In this document: piece after piece, positions 33,244-42,416 of the stretch
Layout of the letters: every line of letters begins with the position of its first letter
Position numbering within the stretch: the stretch's first letter is position 1
DNA from: Terriglobales bacterium
GTDB lineage: Bacteria > Acidobacteriota > Terriglobia > Terriglobales > Acidobacteriaceae
Reading direction: 5' to 3'
NCBI GenBank assembly: GCA_025936825.1
Contig: JAICSO010000007.1
Location: 124,001 to 188,000 of the forward strand
DNA length: 64,000 nucleotides
Notes under the pieces: generated by a model
Told to the model about the DNA's origin: nothing
Database searches by the model: none
What the model saw: the letters and a program-made list of their open reading frames with translations, nothing else
Made by a program: the position numbers and the translations under genes

Positions 33244-34188
33244 TTAATCGGCGGCCACTTCAGCGGCCGCGACGGACTCGTTCTTTTTAGTCACGCTGGC
33301 GCTCGTCACCAGAATAACGGAAGCAATGACAACCGCGCTGCCGGCCAGGACGTAGCGATCAACAACTTCGTGTCGAAAGAGCCAGCCCAAGAAAACGGCC
33401 ACAACCGGATTTACGTAAGCGTAGGTAGAAACGCGGGCTGTGGGCGCATGTCCGAGGATGTAGATGTAGGCGGTGTAGCCGATCAGGGATCCGCAAACCA
33501 CAAGATACGCAATCGCCTCCACGCCGCTCGCCGTCCAGATCGCGCGATGGTAGTCGCGATTGAGAGTGGCAAATACGAAATTCCCTAGACCCGCAAAAAA
33601 TACTTGCCAGGAAGTCCCCCCAAACGTCGGTGGACCAGACTGCCACTTCTTCGCGAGCACGGAGCCGAAAGCCCAGCTGAGCGCACCGACAATCAGTGCA
33701 ATCGACCACCACAATTCTTTTCTGCCCACTCCGGTGGTCGCAGTCAGCTTTGGCCACAACAAGACAGCCGTGCCCACCAGCCCAAGAGCAAGGCCAGCAA
33801 GTCCGCGCGGAGAGACATGATAATGTCCCAGCATGAGCGCATCCAGTATCAGAAACCAGAGCGGGATGGTTGCGACCAGGAGCGCCGCAAGTCCGCTGGG
33901 AATGTACATTTCGGCATAAGAAAGAGTGAGGTTGCCGCCCATGAGCAGGAGATTCCCGACAATTGCGAGTTGCAACAGCTCGCGAGCGCTATAGCGAATG
34001 TTGTGACCCGCGACAAGGCAATATGCCAGCATGATCACGCCGGCAATGGTGAATCGTGTAGCGCACATCAGCGCAGGCGGAATGTGCTCGACCGCGATGT
34101 CGATGCCGAGGTAGGTCGATCCCCAGAACACGTAGACCAGCCCGAAGTTGAGCATCAAGAAAAACCGGGATGAGGTCTTCGAGAACAT
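33244..34188 (-). CDS. EamA/DMT-family transporter
   Basis: About 314 residues with ten hydrophobic helices in two EamA repeats. LNFGLVYVFWGSTYLGIDIAVEHIPPALMCATRFTIAGVIML opens the first, and WWSIALIVGALSWAFGSVLAKK the second. The family exports or takes up metabolites such as amino acids; substrate unknown. I moved the start to ATG 34188 (MFSKTSSRF), because the upstream part of the ORF-track version is not hydrophobic and has no counterpart. Confidence 0.9.
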   Translation of the reverse strand: MFSKTSSRFFLMLNFGLVYVFWGSTYLGIDIAVEHIPPALMCATRFTIAGVIMLAYCLVAGHNIRYSARELLQLAIVGNLLLMGGNLTLSYAEMYIPSGLAALLVATIPLWFLILDALMLGHYHVSPRGLAGLALGLVGTAVLLWPKLTATTGVGRKELWWSIALIVGALSWAFGSVLAKKWQSGPPTFGGTSWQVFFAGLGNFVFATLNRDYHRAIWTASGVEAIAYLVVCGSLIGYTAYIYILGHAPTARVSTYAYVNPVVAVFLGWLFRHEVVDRYVLAGSAVVIASVILVTSASVTKKNESVAAAEVAAD

Positions 34189-34698
34189 TGGGCTGATGTT
34201 AATCAGACGAATCAAGAACGGTCTGCGATTCAAGATCTCCGCGAATTTACAAGGCTTTGAAGCCTTAGCGACAACATAAACGAAGCATCGACTTGGTGAT
34301 ATCCGAAAATTGCGCTCAAACACTCTTCGTCAGCTGACGATACGCGTCGGAATTGCCAGTGAAAACGCACAGAGCAGGAGATTTCCCGGCATCCTGCCGC
34401 CGACCAAGTGGTCGGTTGATAGTGACCTTCGGTGCTTCCTTAATCTTCCTTGAGCACGATAAAATTGTGCTTAGCGATGCGTTGCTGGAATCCCAATTCG
34501 CACCTGCCTTCCTGCTGGTTGCACATGCTCGTGTGCCCACGCAGATATTTGGCCGTGTTGCCTTCGCATTCGCGTCCCAGTCTCTTCGGTAGCGACTAGT
34601 TCGGATCCTCCTCTGTTTTACCAAGGCAGTAGTTCGCCCTTGTGCGGATCTGCTAGCAACTAGCAACTGATAACTAGCAACTGTTCAGGAGGATTCCC
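34189..34698. other. 510-bp divergent intergenic region with a CTAGCAACT tandem
   Basis: No convincing gene. A minus-strand ORF (34316-34666) has random composition. Near the right end lies CTAGCAACTAGCAACTGATAACTAGCAACTG (34652-34683), a tandem of the word CTAGCAACT just before the strong ribosome site CAGGAGGATTCCC of the aminotransferase gene. Promoters for both divergent genes should lie here, but none is clear. Confidence 0.5.
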
Positions 34699-36039
34699 AT
34701 GACACCCACTATGATGGGTTCCGTGATCGACGGACCCAAGATTAAGACCGCCCTGCCCGGTCCCAACGCCAAGCGCGTGCTCGAGGGCGATGACCGTTAT
34801 ATTTCTCCGTCCTATACCCGCTCGTACCCACTGGTGGCGAAGGAAGGGCACGGCATCGTCGTCACCGACGTTGACGGCAATGAGTTTTTCGATTTTTCGT
34901 CCGGCATCGCCGTGACCTCGACTGGCCACTGCCATCCTGACGTGGTTGCTGCCATCCAGAAACAGGCCGGCGAGTTGATCCACATGTCGGGCACCGATTT
35001 TTATTACGAGAGCCTGGTTACATTGGCAGAGCGGCTGTCGAAGATCGCGCCGATGCCAGGGCCGCACCGCTTCTATTACGGCAACTCAGGAGCCGAGGCG
35101 ATCGAGGCTGCGCTGAAGCTGGCGCGCTATCACACTAAGCGCACGCAGATCATCGCCTTCTACGGCGCGTTCCACGGACGCACCATGGGAGCGCTGTCAC
35201 TGACGGCATCCAAGCCCCAGCAGCGTCGACGGTTCGCGCCGCTCGTGCCGGGCGTGACGCACGTGCTTTATCCGGACGTGTATCGGAAGGGCGAGAGTGA
35301 CGCGCTGGCCTGTGCGCGGTTTATCGAGGACAAGGTTTTCAAAACCACGGTCGCTCCGGAAGAAGTAGCGGCGATTTTCGTCGAGCCGGTGCAGGGCGAG
35401 GGCGGGTACGTTCCGGCGCCGCGCGTTTTCATGGAAGAACTGCGCCGGATCTGCGATCGCCACGGCATTCTGCTGGTTGCCGACGAAGTCCAGAGCGGCA
35501 TCGGGCGGACGGGCAAGTGGTGGGCGATCGAGCACACCGGCGTGCATCCTGACATCGTTTGCAGCGCGAAGGGGATCGCGTCCGGCATGCCGCTTTCGGT
35601 CATGATGAGCAAAGCCGAAATCATGGACTGGGTGCCGGGATCTCATGCGTCGACTTTCGGTGGCAATCCAGTTTGCATCGCTGCGGCAATGGCCACCCTT
35701 AATGTGATCGAACGCGAAGGGCTGATCCGCAACGCCGAGGAAGTTGGCAAGCACATCAGGCAGCGCATGGCGGACTGGCCGCGGAAACAATCGCTCGTCG
35801 GCGATGTTCGCGGGTACGGGCTGATGATCGGCCTCGAACTGGTCTACGACAAGGAGAAGAAGACGCCCGCTCCCGCCGAACGCGACCGAGTGATCGACCT
35901 CGCGTTCGAGCGCGGCATTCTGTTCCTCGGCTGCGGCCCGAATACGATTCGCATCGCGCCCCCGCTCATCGCCACCAAAGAGCAGGCGGACATCGCGATG
36001 GATGTGCTGGAAGAGTGCCTCAAACGAGCCGTCAAATAA
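34699..36039 (+). CDS. Class III aminotransferase (acetylornithine/4-aminobutyrate type)
   Basis: A 446-residue PLP enzyme. FFDFSSGIAVTSTGHCHPDVVAAIQKQ, the phosphate-binding YGNSGAEAIEAALKLARY, AFHGRTMGALSLTASK, LLVADEVQSGIGRTGKWWAIEH (Asp contacting PLP) and the Schiff-base lysine in CSAKGIASGMPLS are all present. GPNTIRIAPPLIAT closes the domain. It transfers an omega-amino group, with GABA or acetylornithine as likely donors; the choice is not readable here. An AGGAGG ribosome site precedes ATG. No arg or gab neighbours. Confidence 0.92.
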   Translation: MTPTMMGSVIDGPKIKTALPGPNAKRVLEGDDRYISPSYTRSYPLVAKEGHGIVVTDVDGNEFFDFSSGIAVTSTGHCHPDVVAAIQKQAGELIHMSGTDFYYESLVTLAERLSKIAPMPGPHRFYYGNSGAEAIEAALKLARYHTKRTQIIAFYGAFHGRTMGALSLTASKPQQRRRFAPLVPGVTHVLYPDVYRKGESDALACARFIEDKVFKTTVAPEEVAAIFVEPVQGEGGYVPAPRVFMEELRRICDRHGILLVADEVQSGIGRTGKWWAIEHTGVHPDIVCSAKGIASGMPLSVMMSKAEIMDWVPGSHASTFGGNPVCIAAAMATLNVIEREGLIRNAEEVGKHIRQRMADWPRKQSLVGDVRGYGLMIGLELVYDKEKKTPAPAERDRVIDLAFERGILFLGCGPNTIRIAPPLIATKEQADIAMDVLEECLKRAVK

Positions 36040-36050
36040 GTCCAGTGTTT

Positions 36051-36093
36051 GCCCCACCCTCGCGACATCTTCGAGGGTGGGGCAGCTTATAAT
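36051..36093 (+). promoter_or_regulatory. 12-bp hairpin and TATAAT before the DUF3052 gene
   Basis: GCCCCACCCTCG (36051-36062) pairs perfectly with CGAGGGTGGGGC (36072-36083) around a 9-nt loop. No T-run follows, so a Rho-independent terminator is doubtful. A perfect TATAAT lies at 36088-36093, 12 bp ahead of the next ATG, with no good -35. Confidence 0.45.
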
Positions 36094-36105
36094 CTCGCCA
36101 CTCCC

Positions 36106-36882
36106 ATGAGTCGTATCCTCCTTGTGCATTGGAACCAAGCCGAGGCCGCAGAACGCGCGCAGAAGCTCGCCAAACTTGGGCACGAGGTCACAACGCTGTG
36201 GAACAGCAAAGACTCAAGCCAATTCAAACCTAACGGCACGCCACCCGATCTCTTTGTTATCGATCTTGGCCGAATTCCATCCTACGGACGCGAAATCGCC
36301 GGATACTTTCGCCGGCAGAAGGCCACGCGCAACGTGCCGATCCTGTTCCTTGGCGGAGACGGCGGTCACATTGCGAAGACGCGAAATCTGCTGCCCGATG
36401 CGAGTTTCAGTGAGTGGCGGTCGATCAAGAGTGCGATAGCAAAGGCAGTCATAAGTGCTCCCCAAATGCCTGTCGTTCCCGGAACCATGGCAGGCTACTC
36501 AGGAACGCCGCTGCCGAAGAAACTCGGCATCCGCGAGAATTCACGCGTGGTTCTCGTCAATTCACCGCAGAGATTCGAAAGAAAGCTGGAACCGCTGCCG
36601 GAAAACGCACAGATCGTCGAAGACGCTCCGGCCGCAAATGTCGCGGTCCTGTTCGTTAAGTCAGAAGCCGATCTGGTTCGCGACTTCGGCAACCTGGCCA
36701 GATCTCTTCCGCAAAAAGTCGCGTTCTGGATCGCATGGCCCAAGCAAGCTTCCGGGATTAAGACCGACTTGAAAGAAGGAACTATTCGCGAGTTTGGCCT
36801 CGCTCACGAATGGGTGGATTACAAAATCTGCGCCATCGATGAGACATGGTCAGGCCTCTGCTTCGCGCGTAGAAAGAACTGA
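36106..36882 (+). CDS. Receiver-like/DUF3052 fusion protein
   Basis: About 258 residues, two parts. Residues 1-120 read like a receiver fold (RILLVHWNQAEAAERAQKLAKLGHEVTTLW, DLFVIDLGRIPSYGREIAGYFRRQ, VPILFLGGD) but lack the paired acidic residues after strand 1. Residues 130-258 match DUF3052: AGYSGTPLPKKLGIRENSRVVLVNSP, FWIAWPKQASGIKTDLKEGTIREFGLAHEWVDYKICAIDETWSGLCFARRK. DUF3052 proteins usually stand alone. I use ATG 36106; the track's 36049 start precedes the hairpin. Function unknown. Confidence 0.8.
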   Translation: MSRILLVHWNQAEAAERAQKLAKLGHEVTTLWNSKDSSQFKPNGTPPDLFVIDLGRIPSYGREIAGYFRRQKATRNVPILFLGGDGGHIAKTRNLLPDASFSEWRSIKSAIAKAVISAPQMPVVPGTMAGYSGTPLPKKLGIRENSRVVLVNSPQRFERKLEPLPENAQIVEDAPAANVAVLFVKSEADLVRDFGNLARSLPQKVAFWIAWPKQASGIKTDLKEGTIREFGLAHEWVDYKICAIDETWSGLCFARRKN

Positions 36883-37030
36883 ATCGCGCTAATTGACAAT
36901 CTCAAGCTGAACGCCTAGTCTGCCTGCGTCTCAATTGCGGCGCGCGCAGTTCTTCCGATCTTTCGCCGGGGCCGCGTAGTAGTTTCTGATTCAGTTCGCG
37001 TTCACGTTCACATCTTCCAAGGAGGAACGC

Positions 37031-37279
37031 ATGGCACACGGGATCATCTGGTGGATCGTGGTAGGCCTGATCGCAGGCTGGGCAGCAGGAAAAATCATGA
37101 AGGGTGGCGGCTACGGCGTCGTTGTCGACATCATTTTGGGAATCGTCGGCGGTATCGTCGGTGGCTGGGTGATGAGCCTACTGGGAGTCGGTGGCGGCGG
37201 GTTGGTGTGGAGCATCCTGGTCGCAATTCTCGGCGCGGTGATCTTGATCTGGATTACACGGTTGATCAAGAAGGCGTGA
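37031..37279 (+). CDS. GlsB/YeaQ/YmgE-type small membrane protein
   Basis: An 82-residue, glycine-rich protein with three transmembrane helices. IIWWIVVGLIAGWAAGKIMKGGGYGVVVDIILGIVGGIVGGWVMSLLG is the hallmark of the transglycosylase-associated/GlsB family, often induced by stress or in stationary phase. The AAGGAGG ribosome site is strong. Exact role unknown. Confidence 0.92.
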   Translation: MAHGIIWWIVVGLIAGWAAGKIMKGGGYGVVVDIILGIVGGIVGGWVMSLLGVGGGGLVWSILVAILGAVILIWITRLIKKA

Positions 37280-37400
37280 ACCGACAGATCGCGCTGGAAA
37301 TTTTCAACTTACTCGAGACGGGCGCGGGTACCCTCGCCCCCGTCATTTCATCTTAAGTGCCAAGGAAGAAGTAGATTCAAGAAGTGCTAAAGTTTTTTGC

Positions 37401-37811
37401 ATGAGATTCAATCGCTCTGCACCACCCTGCCCGGTTATTCCCGTGCTCATTTATCCCGATCCCAGCGCGGCTGCGGATTGGTTGTCAAAGGCGTTTGGCT
37501 TCACAGTTCGCCTGCGCATCGCCAATCACCGCATTCAGATGAAGGCCGGCGATGGCTGTTTCACGATTGCGGAAGGCAATGTGAAGCCCAACAATTCGCA
37601 ACATGTCCAGGTTCGGATTGAAGATGCTGAGGAGCACTGCGAGCGAGCGCGAAAGAACGGCGCGGTTATCCTGAACGAGCCGAAAGATCACCCATATGGC
37701 GAGCGCCAGTACAACGCGCAGGATTTTCACGGCCACCGCTGGGACTTCACCGAAACCTTCGCCGACGTTGCGCCTGAAGAATGGAGCGGCGGCGAGTTTC
37801 ATCTGGAGTGA
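37401..37811 (+). CDS. VOC/glyoxalase-superfamily protein
   Basis: A 136-residue single-domain protein of the vicinal oxygen chelate fold. PCPVIPVLIYPDPSAAADWLSKAFGFTVRLRI is the first beta-alpha-beta-beta unit. HVQVRIEDAEEHCERARKNGAVILNEPKDHPYGERQYNAQDFHGHRWDFTETF is the second, with the typical YGERxYxAxDxxGHxWxF ending. Likely metal-binding or a bleomycin-resistance-like binder; the substrate is not inferable. Stands alone ahead of the toxin-antitoxin pair. Confidence 0.9.
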   Translation: MRFNRSAPPCPVIPVLIYPDPSAAADWLSKAFGFTVRLRIANHRIQMKAGDGCFTIAEGNVKPNNSQHVQVRIEDAEEHCERARKNGAVILNEPKDHPYGERQYNAQDFHGHRWDFTETFADVAPEEWSGGEFHLE

Positions 37812-37872
37812 CACGAATGCCCCCTCAGGCCCGGGGACTCGGCAAAGTATTGAAATATTGCATAAAAATCAG

Positions 37873-37890
37873 ATTATCAGATAATATGAT
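37873..37890 (+). promoter_or_regulatory. Putative operator/promoter of the toxin-antitoxin pair
   Basis: The AT-rich stretch before the antitoxin contains the inverted repeat ATTATC-A-GATAAT followed by TATGAT. It lies only a few bases before the GTG start. Toxin-antitoxin operons are usually autoregulated by the antitoxin or complex binding such palindromes. Confidence 0.45.
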
Positions 37891-37893
37891 TCG

Positions 37894-38163
37894 GTGAAGA
37901 AGATCATTAGCGTCACCGAAGCGGCGCGTAATTTCGCTGAGTGCGTAAGCCGCGCCCATTATCAGAACGTCACCTTTGTGCTGCTAAAGGGCGGTTCCCC
38001 CGTGGCTCGTATCGTTCCTGACGTGGAAAAAGTCTGTTCAGGCGGCGAGTTGGCCTCCGTAATTTCTCAGGTACAGCTGTCGCCGGAGGAAGCGCGCGAG
38101 TGGGCACGTGATTTACAGGGCGCCCGAAAGAGACTGGGACAAGTCTCAGACAAGTGGAAATAA
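37894..38163 (+). CDS. Phd/YefM-type antitoxin
   Basis: An 89-residue protein starting at GTG. The N-terminus KKIISVTEAARNFAECVSRAHYQNVTFVLLKGGSPVARIVP has the Phd/YefM DNA-binding fold: beta strand, helix with the NF motif, then two strands. The charged C-terminal half, LSPEEAREWARDLQGARKRLG, would wrap the toxin. It overlaps the toxin gene by 10 bp, giving tight translational coupling. Confidence 0.88.
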   Translation: MKKIISVTEAARNFAECVSRAHYQNVTFVLLKGGSPVARIVPDVEKVCSGGELASVISQVQLSPEEAREWARDLQGARKRLGQVSDKWK

Positions 38164-38555
38164 TCCTCGATGCCGATGTAATCATATCGGGAGAGCGCGG
38201 AACGTTTGATCTTAAACGCTGGCTTGCTTCACACGCAGAGGAGCAGTTCGCCATTGCTGCGATTACGGTTGCCGAGCTTTGGCACGGGGTGGAGCGCGCG
38301 ACGGGGACTCATCGACACTCTCGCGAAAGATTCTTGCAGGCTGTGATCAATGTTCTTCCAATTATTCCGTATACCGAGCAGACCGCATATCACCATGCGC
38401 GCTTATGGGCGGACTTGGAAGGCGCAGGCAAGATGATTGGTCCATACGACCTGGTTGTCGGCGCAACTGCGCTTGAGCGGGACGCAGAATTGGCCACCTT
38501 CAACCGGAAACACTTCGCCAAGGTTCCGCGACTTAAGGTGATCGAACCCACGTAG
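38154..38555 (+). CDS. PIN-domain toxin (VapC-like)
   Basis: A 133-residue PIN-domain ribonuclease starting at GTG inside the antitoxin's last codons. The acidic active site is visible: ILDADVIISGERG (first Asp), ITVAELWHGVERA (Glu) and IGPYDLVVGATALERDAELATFNRKHF (Asp residues). VapC toxins cleave tRNA or rRNA; the target here is unknown. The gene ends 7 bp before the convergent lepA stop. The pair shows no other mobile-element neighbours. Confidence 0.9.
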   Translation: MEIILDADVIISGERGTFDLKRWLASHAEEQFAIAAITVAELWHGVERATGTHRHSRERFLQAVINVLPIIPYTEQTAYHHARLWADLEGAGKMIGPYDLVVGATALERDAELATFNRKHFAKVPRLKVIEPT

Positions 38556-38562
38556 CCGTAAG

Positions 38563-40368
38563 CTACTCGCCTTCCCCAACCTTGAGCACGGCCAGGAATG
38601 CTTCTTGCGGAATATCCACCCTGCCGATGCGCTTCATGCGCTTCTTGCCCTCTTTCTGCTTTTCGAGCAGCTTGCGCTTACGGCTAATGTCGCCGCCGTA
38701 GCACTTGGCCAGAACATTTTTGCGCATAGCGTGGACGGTTTCACGGGCAATGATCTTCGCACCGATGGAAGCTTGAATCGGGACCTCGAACATCTGCCGG
38801 GGAATCAGTTCGCGCATCTTGCTGACCAGCGCCTTGCCACGTTCGTAGGCGAAATCGCGGTGCACGATGATCGAGAGCGCATCGACGGGATCGCCGGCGA
38901 CTAGGATGTCGAGTTTCACCATCGGCGAATCCCAGGTTCCTGCGAGGTGATAGTCGAGCGACGCATAGCCTCGTGAAACTGACTTCAAGCGATCATAGAA
39001 ATCGAGCACGATTTCGTTCAGCGGCAATTCGTATTGCAGCATCACGCGCGTTGCGCTGACATACTCAAAGCTCTTCTGCTTCCCGCGTTTTTCTTCGACC
39101 AGCGCCAAAATTCCGCCAACGAATTCTTCGTTGGTGAGAATGGTCGCGAGGATCACGGGCTCCTCGATCTTCTGGATTTCGCTGGGATTGGGCCACCGGG
39201 ACGGGTTATCGACTTCCGTGACCTCGCCGTCGGTCTTGGTGATCTGATAACGAACGCTGGGCGCTGTGGTGATCAGGTCGAGGCCGAACTCGCGCTCCAG
39301 GCGTTCCTGGATGATTTCCATGTGCAGCAGCCCGAGAAAGCCGCAGCGGAAGCCGAAGCCTAACGCGGCGGAGCTTTCCGGCTCAAAGAAAAACGAAGAA
39401 TCATTCAGCCGCAATTTTTCGAGCGCTTCGCGCAGTTGCGTGTGCTCGTGCGCATCCACTGTATAGATGCCCGCGAATACCATCGGCTTGAGTTCCTCGA
39501 ATCCGGGCAGCGGTTCGAGCGCGGGATCGTTCTCGTCGGTGATCGTGTCGCCAATTTTGGTGTCGGCGACATTCTTGATGTTCGCAATAAGGAACCCGAC
39601 TTCTCCGGCATGCAATTCGTCGATTTCGACCGGCTTGGGGGTGAGCACGCCGAGAGTTTCCACGTCGAAGATGCGCCCGTTTGACCATAAACGGATCTTT
39701 TGTCCTTTGTGGAGGCGGCCTTCGAAGATGCGGACCAGCACGATCACGCCGCGATAGGGATCGAACCAGGAATCGAAGATGAGCGCCTGCAGCTTGCGCT
39801 CAGCGGCGCCCTTTGGTGGAGGAACTCGCTTCACAATTTCTTCAAGGACGTCGGGGACGCCTTGCCCGGTCTTCGCACTGATTGGAATGGCGTTGCTGGC
39901 GTCAAGGCCCACCGCGCCTTCGATCATTTCTTTTGTGCGCGGGATGTCGGCGCTTGGCAGGTCAATCTTGTTGATGACGGGAATGATCTCGAGGCCGTGA
40001 TTAATCGCCAGGTACGAATTCGCGAGTGTTTGCGCCTCGACACCCTGCGAGGCATCCACGACCAGCAGCGCGCCCTCGCAGGAGGCCAGCGACCGCGAAA
40101 CTTCATACGAAAAGTCCACATGCCCGGGCGTATCAATGAGGTTCAGCTGATACGTTTCACCGTTGTGCGCGGTGTACATCATGCGAACCGCGTGGGCCTT
40201 GATGGTGATGCCGCGCTCCCGCTCCAGGTCCATGGAATCAAGCACCTGCGCCTGCATCTCACGCGCGGTCAGGGACCCCGTCAACTCAAGTAGGCGGTCG
40301 GCCAGCGTCGACTTTCCGTGGTCGATGTGCGCAATAATCGCGAAATTGCGGATGTGCTGGGGATCCAT
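38563..40368 (-). CDS. lepA: Elongation factor 4
   Basis: A 601-residue translational GTPase that back-translocates or remodels stalled ribosomes. G1 is [15 protein letters not shown]3 is [12 protein letters not shown] and G4 is NKIDLPSAD. The LepA-specific C-terminal domain includes [47 protein letters not shown]. Full length. No lepB neighbour. Confidence 0.97.
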   Translation of the reverse strand: MDPQHIRNFAIIAHIDHGKSTLADRLLELTGSLTAREMQAQVLDSMDLERERGITIKAHAVRMMYTAHNGETYQLNLIDTPGHVDFSYEVSRSLASCEGALLVVDASQGVEAQTLANSYLAINHGLEIIPVINKIDLPSADIPRTKEMIEGAVGLDASNAIPISAKTGQGVPDVLEEIVKRVPPPKGAAERKLQALIFDSWFDPYRGVIVLVRIFEGRLHKGQKIRLWSNGRIFDVETLGVLTPKPVEIDELHAGEVGFLIANIKNVADTKIGDTITDENDPALEPLPGFEELKPMVFAGIYTVDAHEHTQLREALEKLRLNDSSFFFEPESSAALGFGFRCGFLGLLHMEIIQERLEREFGLDLITTAPSVRYQITKTDGEVTEVDNPSRWPNPSEIQKIEEPVILATILTNEEFVGGILALVEEKRGKQKSFEYVSATRVMLQYELPLNEIVLDFYDRLKSVSRGYASLDYHLAGTWDSPMVKLDILVAGDPVDALSIIVHRDFAYERGKALVSKMRELIPRQMFEVPIQASIGAKIIARETVHAMRKNVLAKCYGGDISRKRKLLEKQKEGKKRMKRIGRVDIPQEAFLAVLKVGEGE

Positions 40369-40466
40369 GGAGAGAGTGGCTAAACACTGATTTTATCAGG
40401 CGGGAGTGGCTCGAAATGGAAGGCCGCGACGAATCGCGCCCGATTTCACTGAATTGTGAGGTCCGG

Positions 40467-41030
40467 CTACTGCTGCGGATTCGCCTTTGCGCTCTCCAAC
40501 GCCTGCCGTAGGTCAGGATGCTCCTGCAGCACTTCAATCATGCTGTCTCGGCCGATTTGCTGGCCCCATTGGCCCCCGGCAGCTTGTGACTCCGCCAAGA
40601 CTTTGGGCATGGATGTGGCAACTTTCTTGCCCACCGGCGACTCGTAGAACTCAATCAGGCTCTTGATCTCGGCATGAGTGTAGTACTTGTCGTAGATCGG
40701 AATGATAAGCGCGATCAACTGATTCGAGTCGATCTTGGATTTGAACTTCTCGAAGAACAATTCAACGAGTTTCTCGCGATATTCTCCAGGAGGCAGCGAG
40801 CTCGTCATCAGCGGACGAATGCCGTGCTCCATCTGGTCCATCATCTGCGTGGCAAGGCCTGCAGCGCCGGTTACGTCGAGCAACCGACGGATGTCGGCTT
40901 CTTTAGCAGGGTCGATCTTTGTGGCCGTGTTCGCCGGCAAGTCCGCGCCCGACGACTGAGCGCTGGTTTGTGAATAAGCTCCTGCGGACGTGAACAATGC
41001 CATCCAGGCAAGAACCGTAACGATTCTCAT
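40467..41030 (-). CDS. Secreted DUF2059-domain protein
   Basis: About 187 residues with a signal peptide (MRIVTVLAWMALFTSAGAYSQ, ATG 41030). The mature part is helical and fits DUF2059: KEADIRRLLDVTGAAGLATQMMDQMEHGI, then YREKLVELFFEKFKSKIDSNQLIALIIPIYDKYYTHAEIKSLIEFYESPVGKKVATSMPKV. Periplasmic, function unknown. The longer start in the track adds a non-hydrophobic leader and is unlikely. Confidence 0.88.
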   Translation of the reverse strand: MRIVTVLAWMALFTSAGAYSQTSAQSSGADLPANTATKIDPAKEADIRRLLDVTGAAGLATQMMDQMEHGIRPLMTSSLPPGEYREKLVELFFEKFKSKIDSNQLIALIIPIYDKYYTHAEIKSLIEFYESPVGKKVATSMPKVLAESQAAGGQWGQQIGRDSMIEVLQEHPDLRQALESAKANPQQ

Positions 41031-41179
41031 AATCTCTCCTGTGACAATGCTCATCGTACTTTCTGGGTGCCTGATGTGTAAGGTGCGAAGCAGCGTCCGG
41101 CCCACTAAAGTAATGGCGTATTGAAAGCGTGGGTTGAGGATCTGTCGATCTAGACAGCCGAGCGGCTGTCACGAGGCAC

Positions 41180-41782
41180 CTAGTCCTCCGCACCTGGGTC
41201 GCCGAACACCTCTGCCGTGAACGCCTCGATTGTCGCGCCGGACTTCCAGGCGTCGAGCGCGAGGCCAGCCTTGCGGCAAGTCTGCTCCAGGAAACTGATT
41301 CGGTCCCAGCCATGTTCGACCGGCACTTGCGGAAGCAGCAAGCCGCGAAAGACGCCTTCGGAAATGATCAGCCCATGGCGGCCGATGGTGACATCCTCGG
41401 CGCGAATCGGCGCCACTGGCGAAAGCACGCTGATGGAAATCTTCAATCCCGGCGCCTCGCTCAGGGTGACAGGAACGAAACGCGGGTCCTCGAATGCGGC
41501 TGACTGGGCGGTCTCGATCACGGTTTTGTATAGCGCCGAAACCGCGGATGGGTATCCCACGCATCCGCGAAGTCTCCCCTGAGAGTAGACAGTCGTGAAA
41601 GCTCCTCGTAGTTGCGAGAGATGCTCGGTCGGCAGGAAGGGCCGCCGGTCGCGGTTCTCCAAAACCGCGAGGATTGCTTCGTGCGCCAACTGCAATAGGG
41701 CTGTGCGTTCTTCCTGGGTATATTCGGGCTCAGATTCTGGTGGATCGGGTGGTATCGGCGAGGATTCAGATGGTTGCGACAT
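41180..41782 (-). CDS. AMMECR1-domain protein (AmmeMemoRadiSam system protein A)
   Basis: About 200 residues with an AMMECR1 fold. FTTVYSQGRLRGCVGYPSAVSALYKTVIETAQSAAFEDPRFVPVTLSEAPGLKISISVLSPVAPI carries the highly conserved LRGCxG motif. The family often occurs with a MEMO protein and a radical SAM enzyme; neither is in this window. It starts at ATG 41782, overlapping the 3' end of pgsA by 17 bp. The track's 303-residue version is an out-of-frame extension over pgsA. Confidence 0.9.
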   Translation of the reverse strand: MSQPSESSPIPPDPPESEPEYTQEERTALLQLAHEAILAVLENRDRRPFLPTEHLSQLRGAFTTVYSQGRLRGCVGYPSAVSALYKTVIETAQSAAFEDPRFVPVTLSEAPGLKISISVLSPVAPIRAEDVTIGRHGLIISEGVFRGLLLPQVPVEHGWDRISFLEQTCRKAGLALDAWKSGATIEAFTAEVFGDPGAED

Positions 41783-42416
41783 TACTCTTCTTGCGGCGGC
41801 TGAGCACGAATGAACGGCGACGGCGTCTTTCGACGCGGTGATCGATCTTCTTCCAGAAGCCTGCGAAGTAGTCACCCGCCGACCAGAGCGACAGCACCAC
41901 CATGAACCAAATCGCGGCAAAGGCGATCCAATGCACGGGGAAGAAGAAGCTGCGGTAAATGGGCCACTCCTGCCAGCGGTGGTCAAGAATGACCGCGACC
42001 ACGGAGACGATTTGCACCACCATCTTGAATTTCCCGAGATCGCTGGCTTCGATGGTAAAGCCCTCGGATGCCGCGATACTTCGTAGTCCACTGACCAGGA
42101 ATTCCCTGCCTACTACTACCACCGCGATCCACGGCGCGACCAGGACGGGGTTGAACTTGACCAGCGTAATGAAGGCGGCGGTGATCAGTAGCTTGTCGGC
42201 GAGCGGGTCGAGGAGCATGCCCATGGTGGTGATCTGGCCACGGCGCCGGGCAATGTAGCCGTCAATGCCGTCGGTGATCGAGGCGGCGATGAACAGAATT
42301 GACGCGAGCAGCTCTTTTTCGCCATTCACACTGGTGAAGCGAGTGGTCGAGAGCACCCAGATGAGCAAGGGAATACTGAAGATCCGGGTCAACGTAATGG
42401 AGTTCGGAAGGTTCAC
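41766..42416 (-). CDS. pgsA: CDP-diacylglycerol-glycerol-3-phosphate 3-phosphatidyltransferase
   Basis: A 216-residue inner-membrane enzyme of phosphatidylglycerol synthesis. The CDP-alcohol phosphatidyltransferase signature DGIDGYIARRRGQITTMGMLLDPLADK is complete. NLPNSITLTRIFSIPLLIWVL is the conserved N-terminal helix. The basic C-terminal tail (RVERRRRRSFVLSRRKK) is unusual and overlaps the AMMECR1 gene, so translation of the two is probably coupled. Confidence 0.95.
   Translation of the reverse strand: MNLPNSITLTRIFSIPLLIWVLSTTRFTSVNGEKELLASILFIAASITDGIDGYIARRRGQITTMGMLLDPLADKLLITAAFITLVKFNPVLVAPWIAVVVVGREFLVSGLRSIAASEGFTIEASDLGKFKMVVQIVSVVAVILDHRWQEWPIYRSFFFPVHWIAFAAIWFMVVLSLWSAGDYFAGFWKKIDHRVERRRRRSFVLSRRKKSNVATI

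Noticed and set aside
36051-36083. GCCCCACCCTCG hairpin as Rho-independent terminator of the aminotransferase gene
   Set aside because: The stem is strong, but no T-run follows. It may instead be a dispersed repeat or protective 3' structure.
35197-36183. 328-residue minus-strand ORF opposite the aminotransferase gene
   Set aside because: Shadow ORF; the plus strand carries all PLP-enzyme motifs.
41783-42091. N-terminal extension of the AMMECR1 ORF
   Set aside because: It overlaps pgsA in another frame and has Arg/Ser/Trp-rich random composition; ATG 41782 starts the domain-bearing part.
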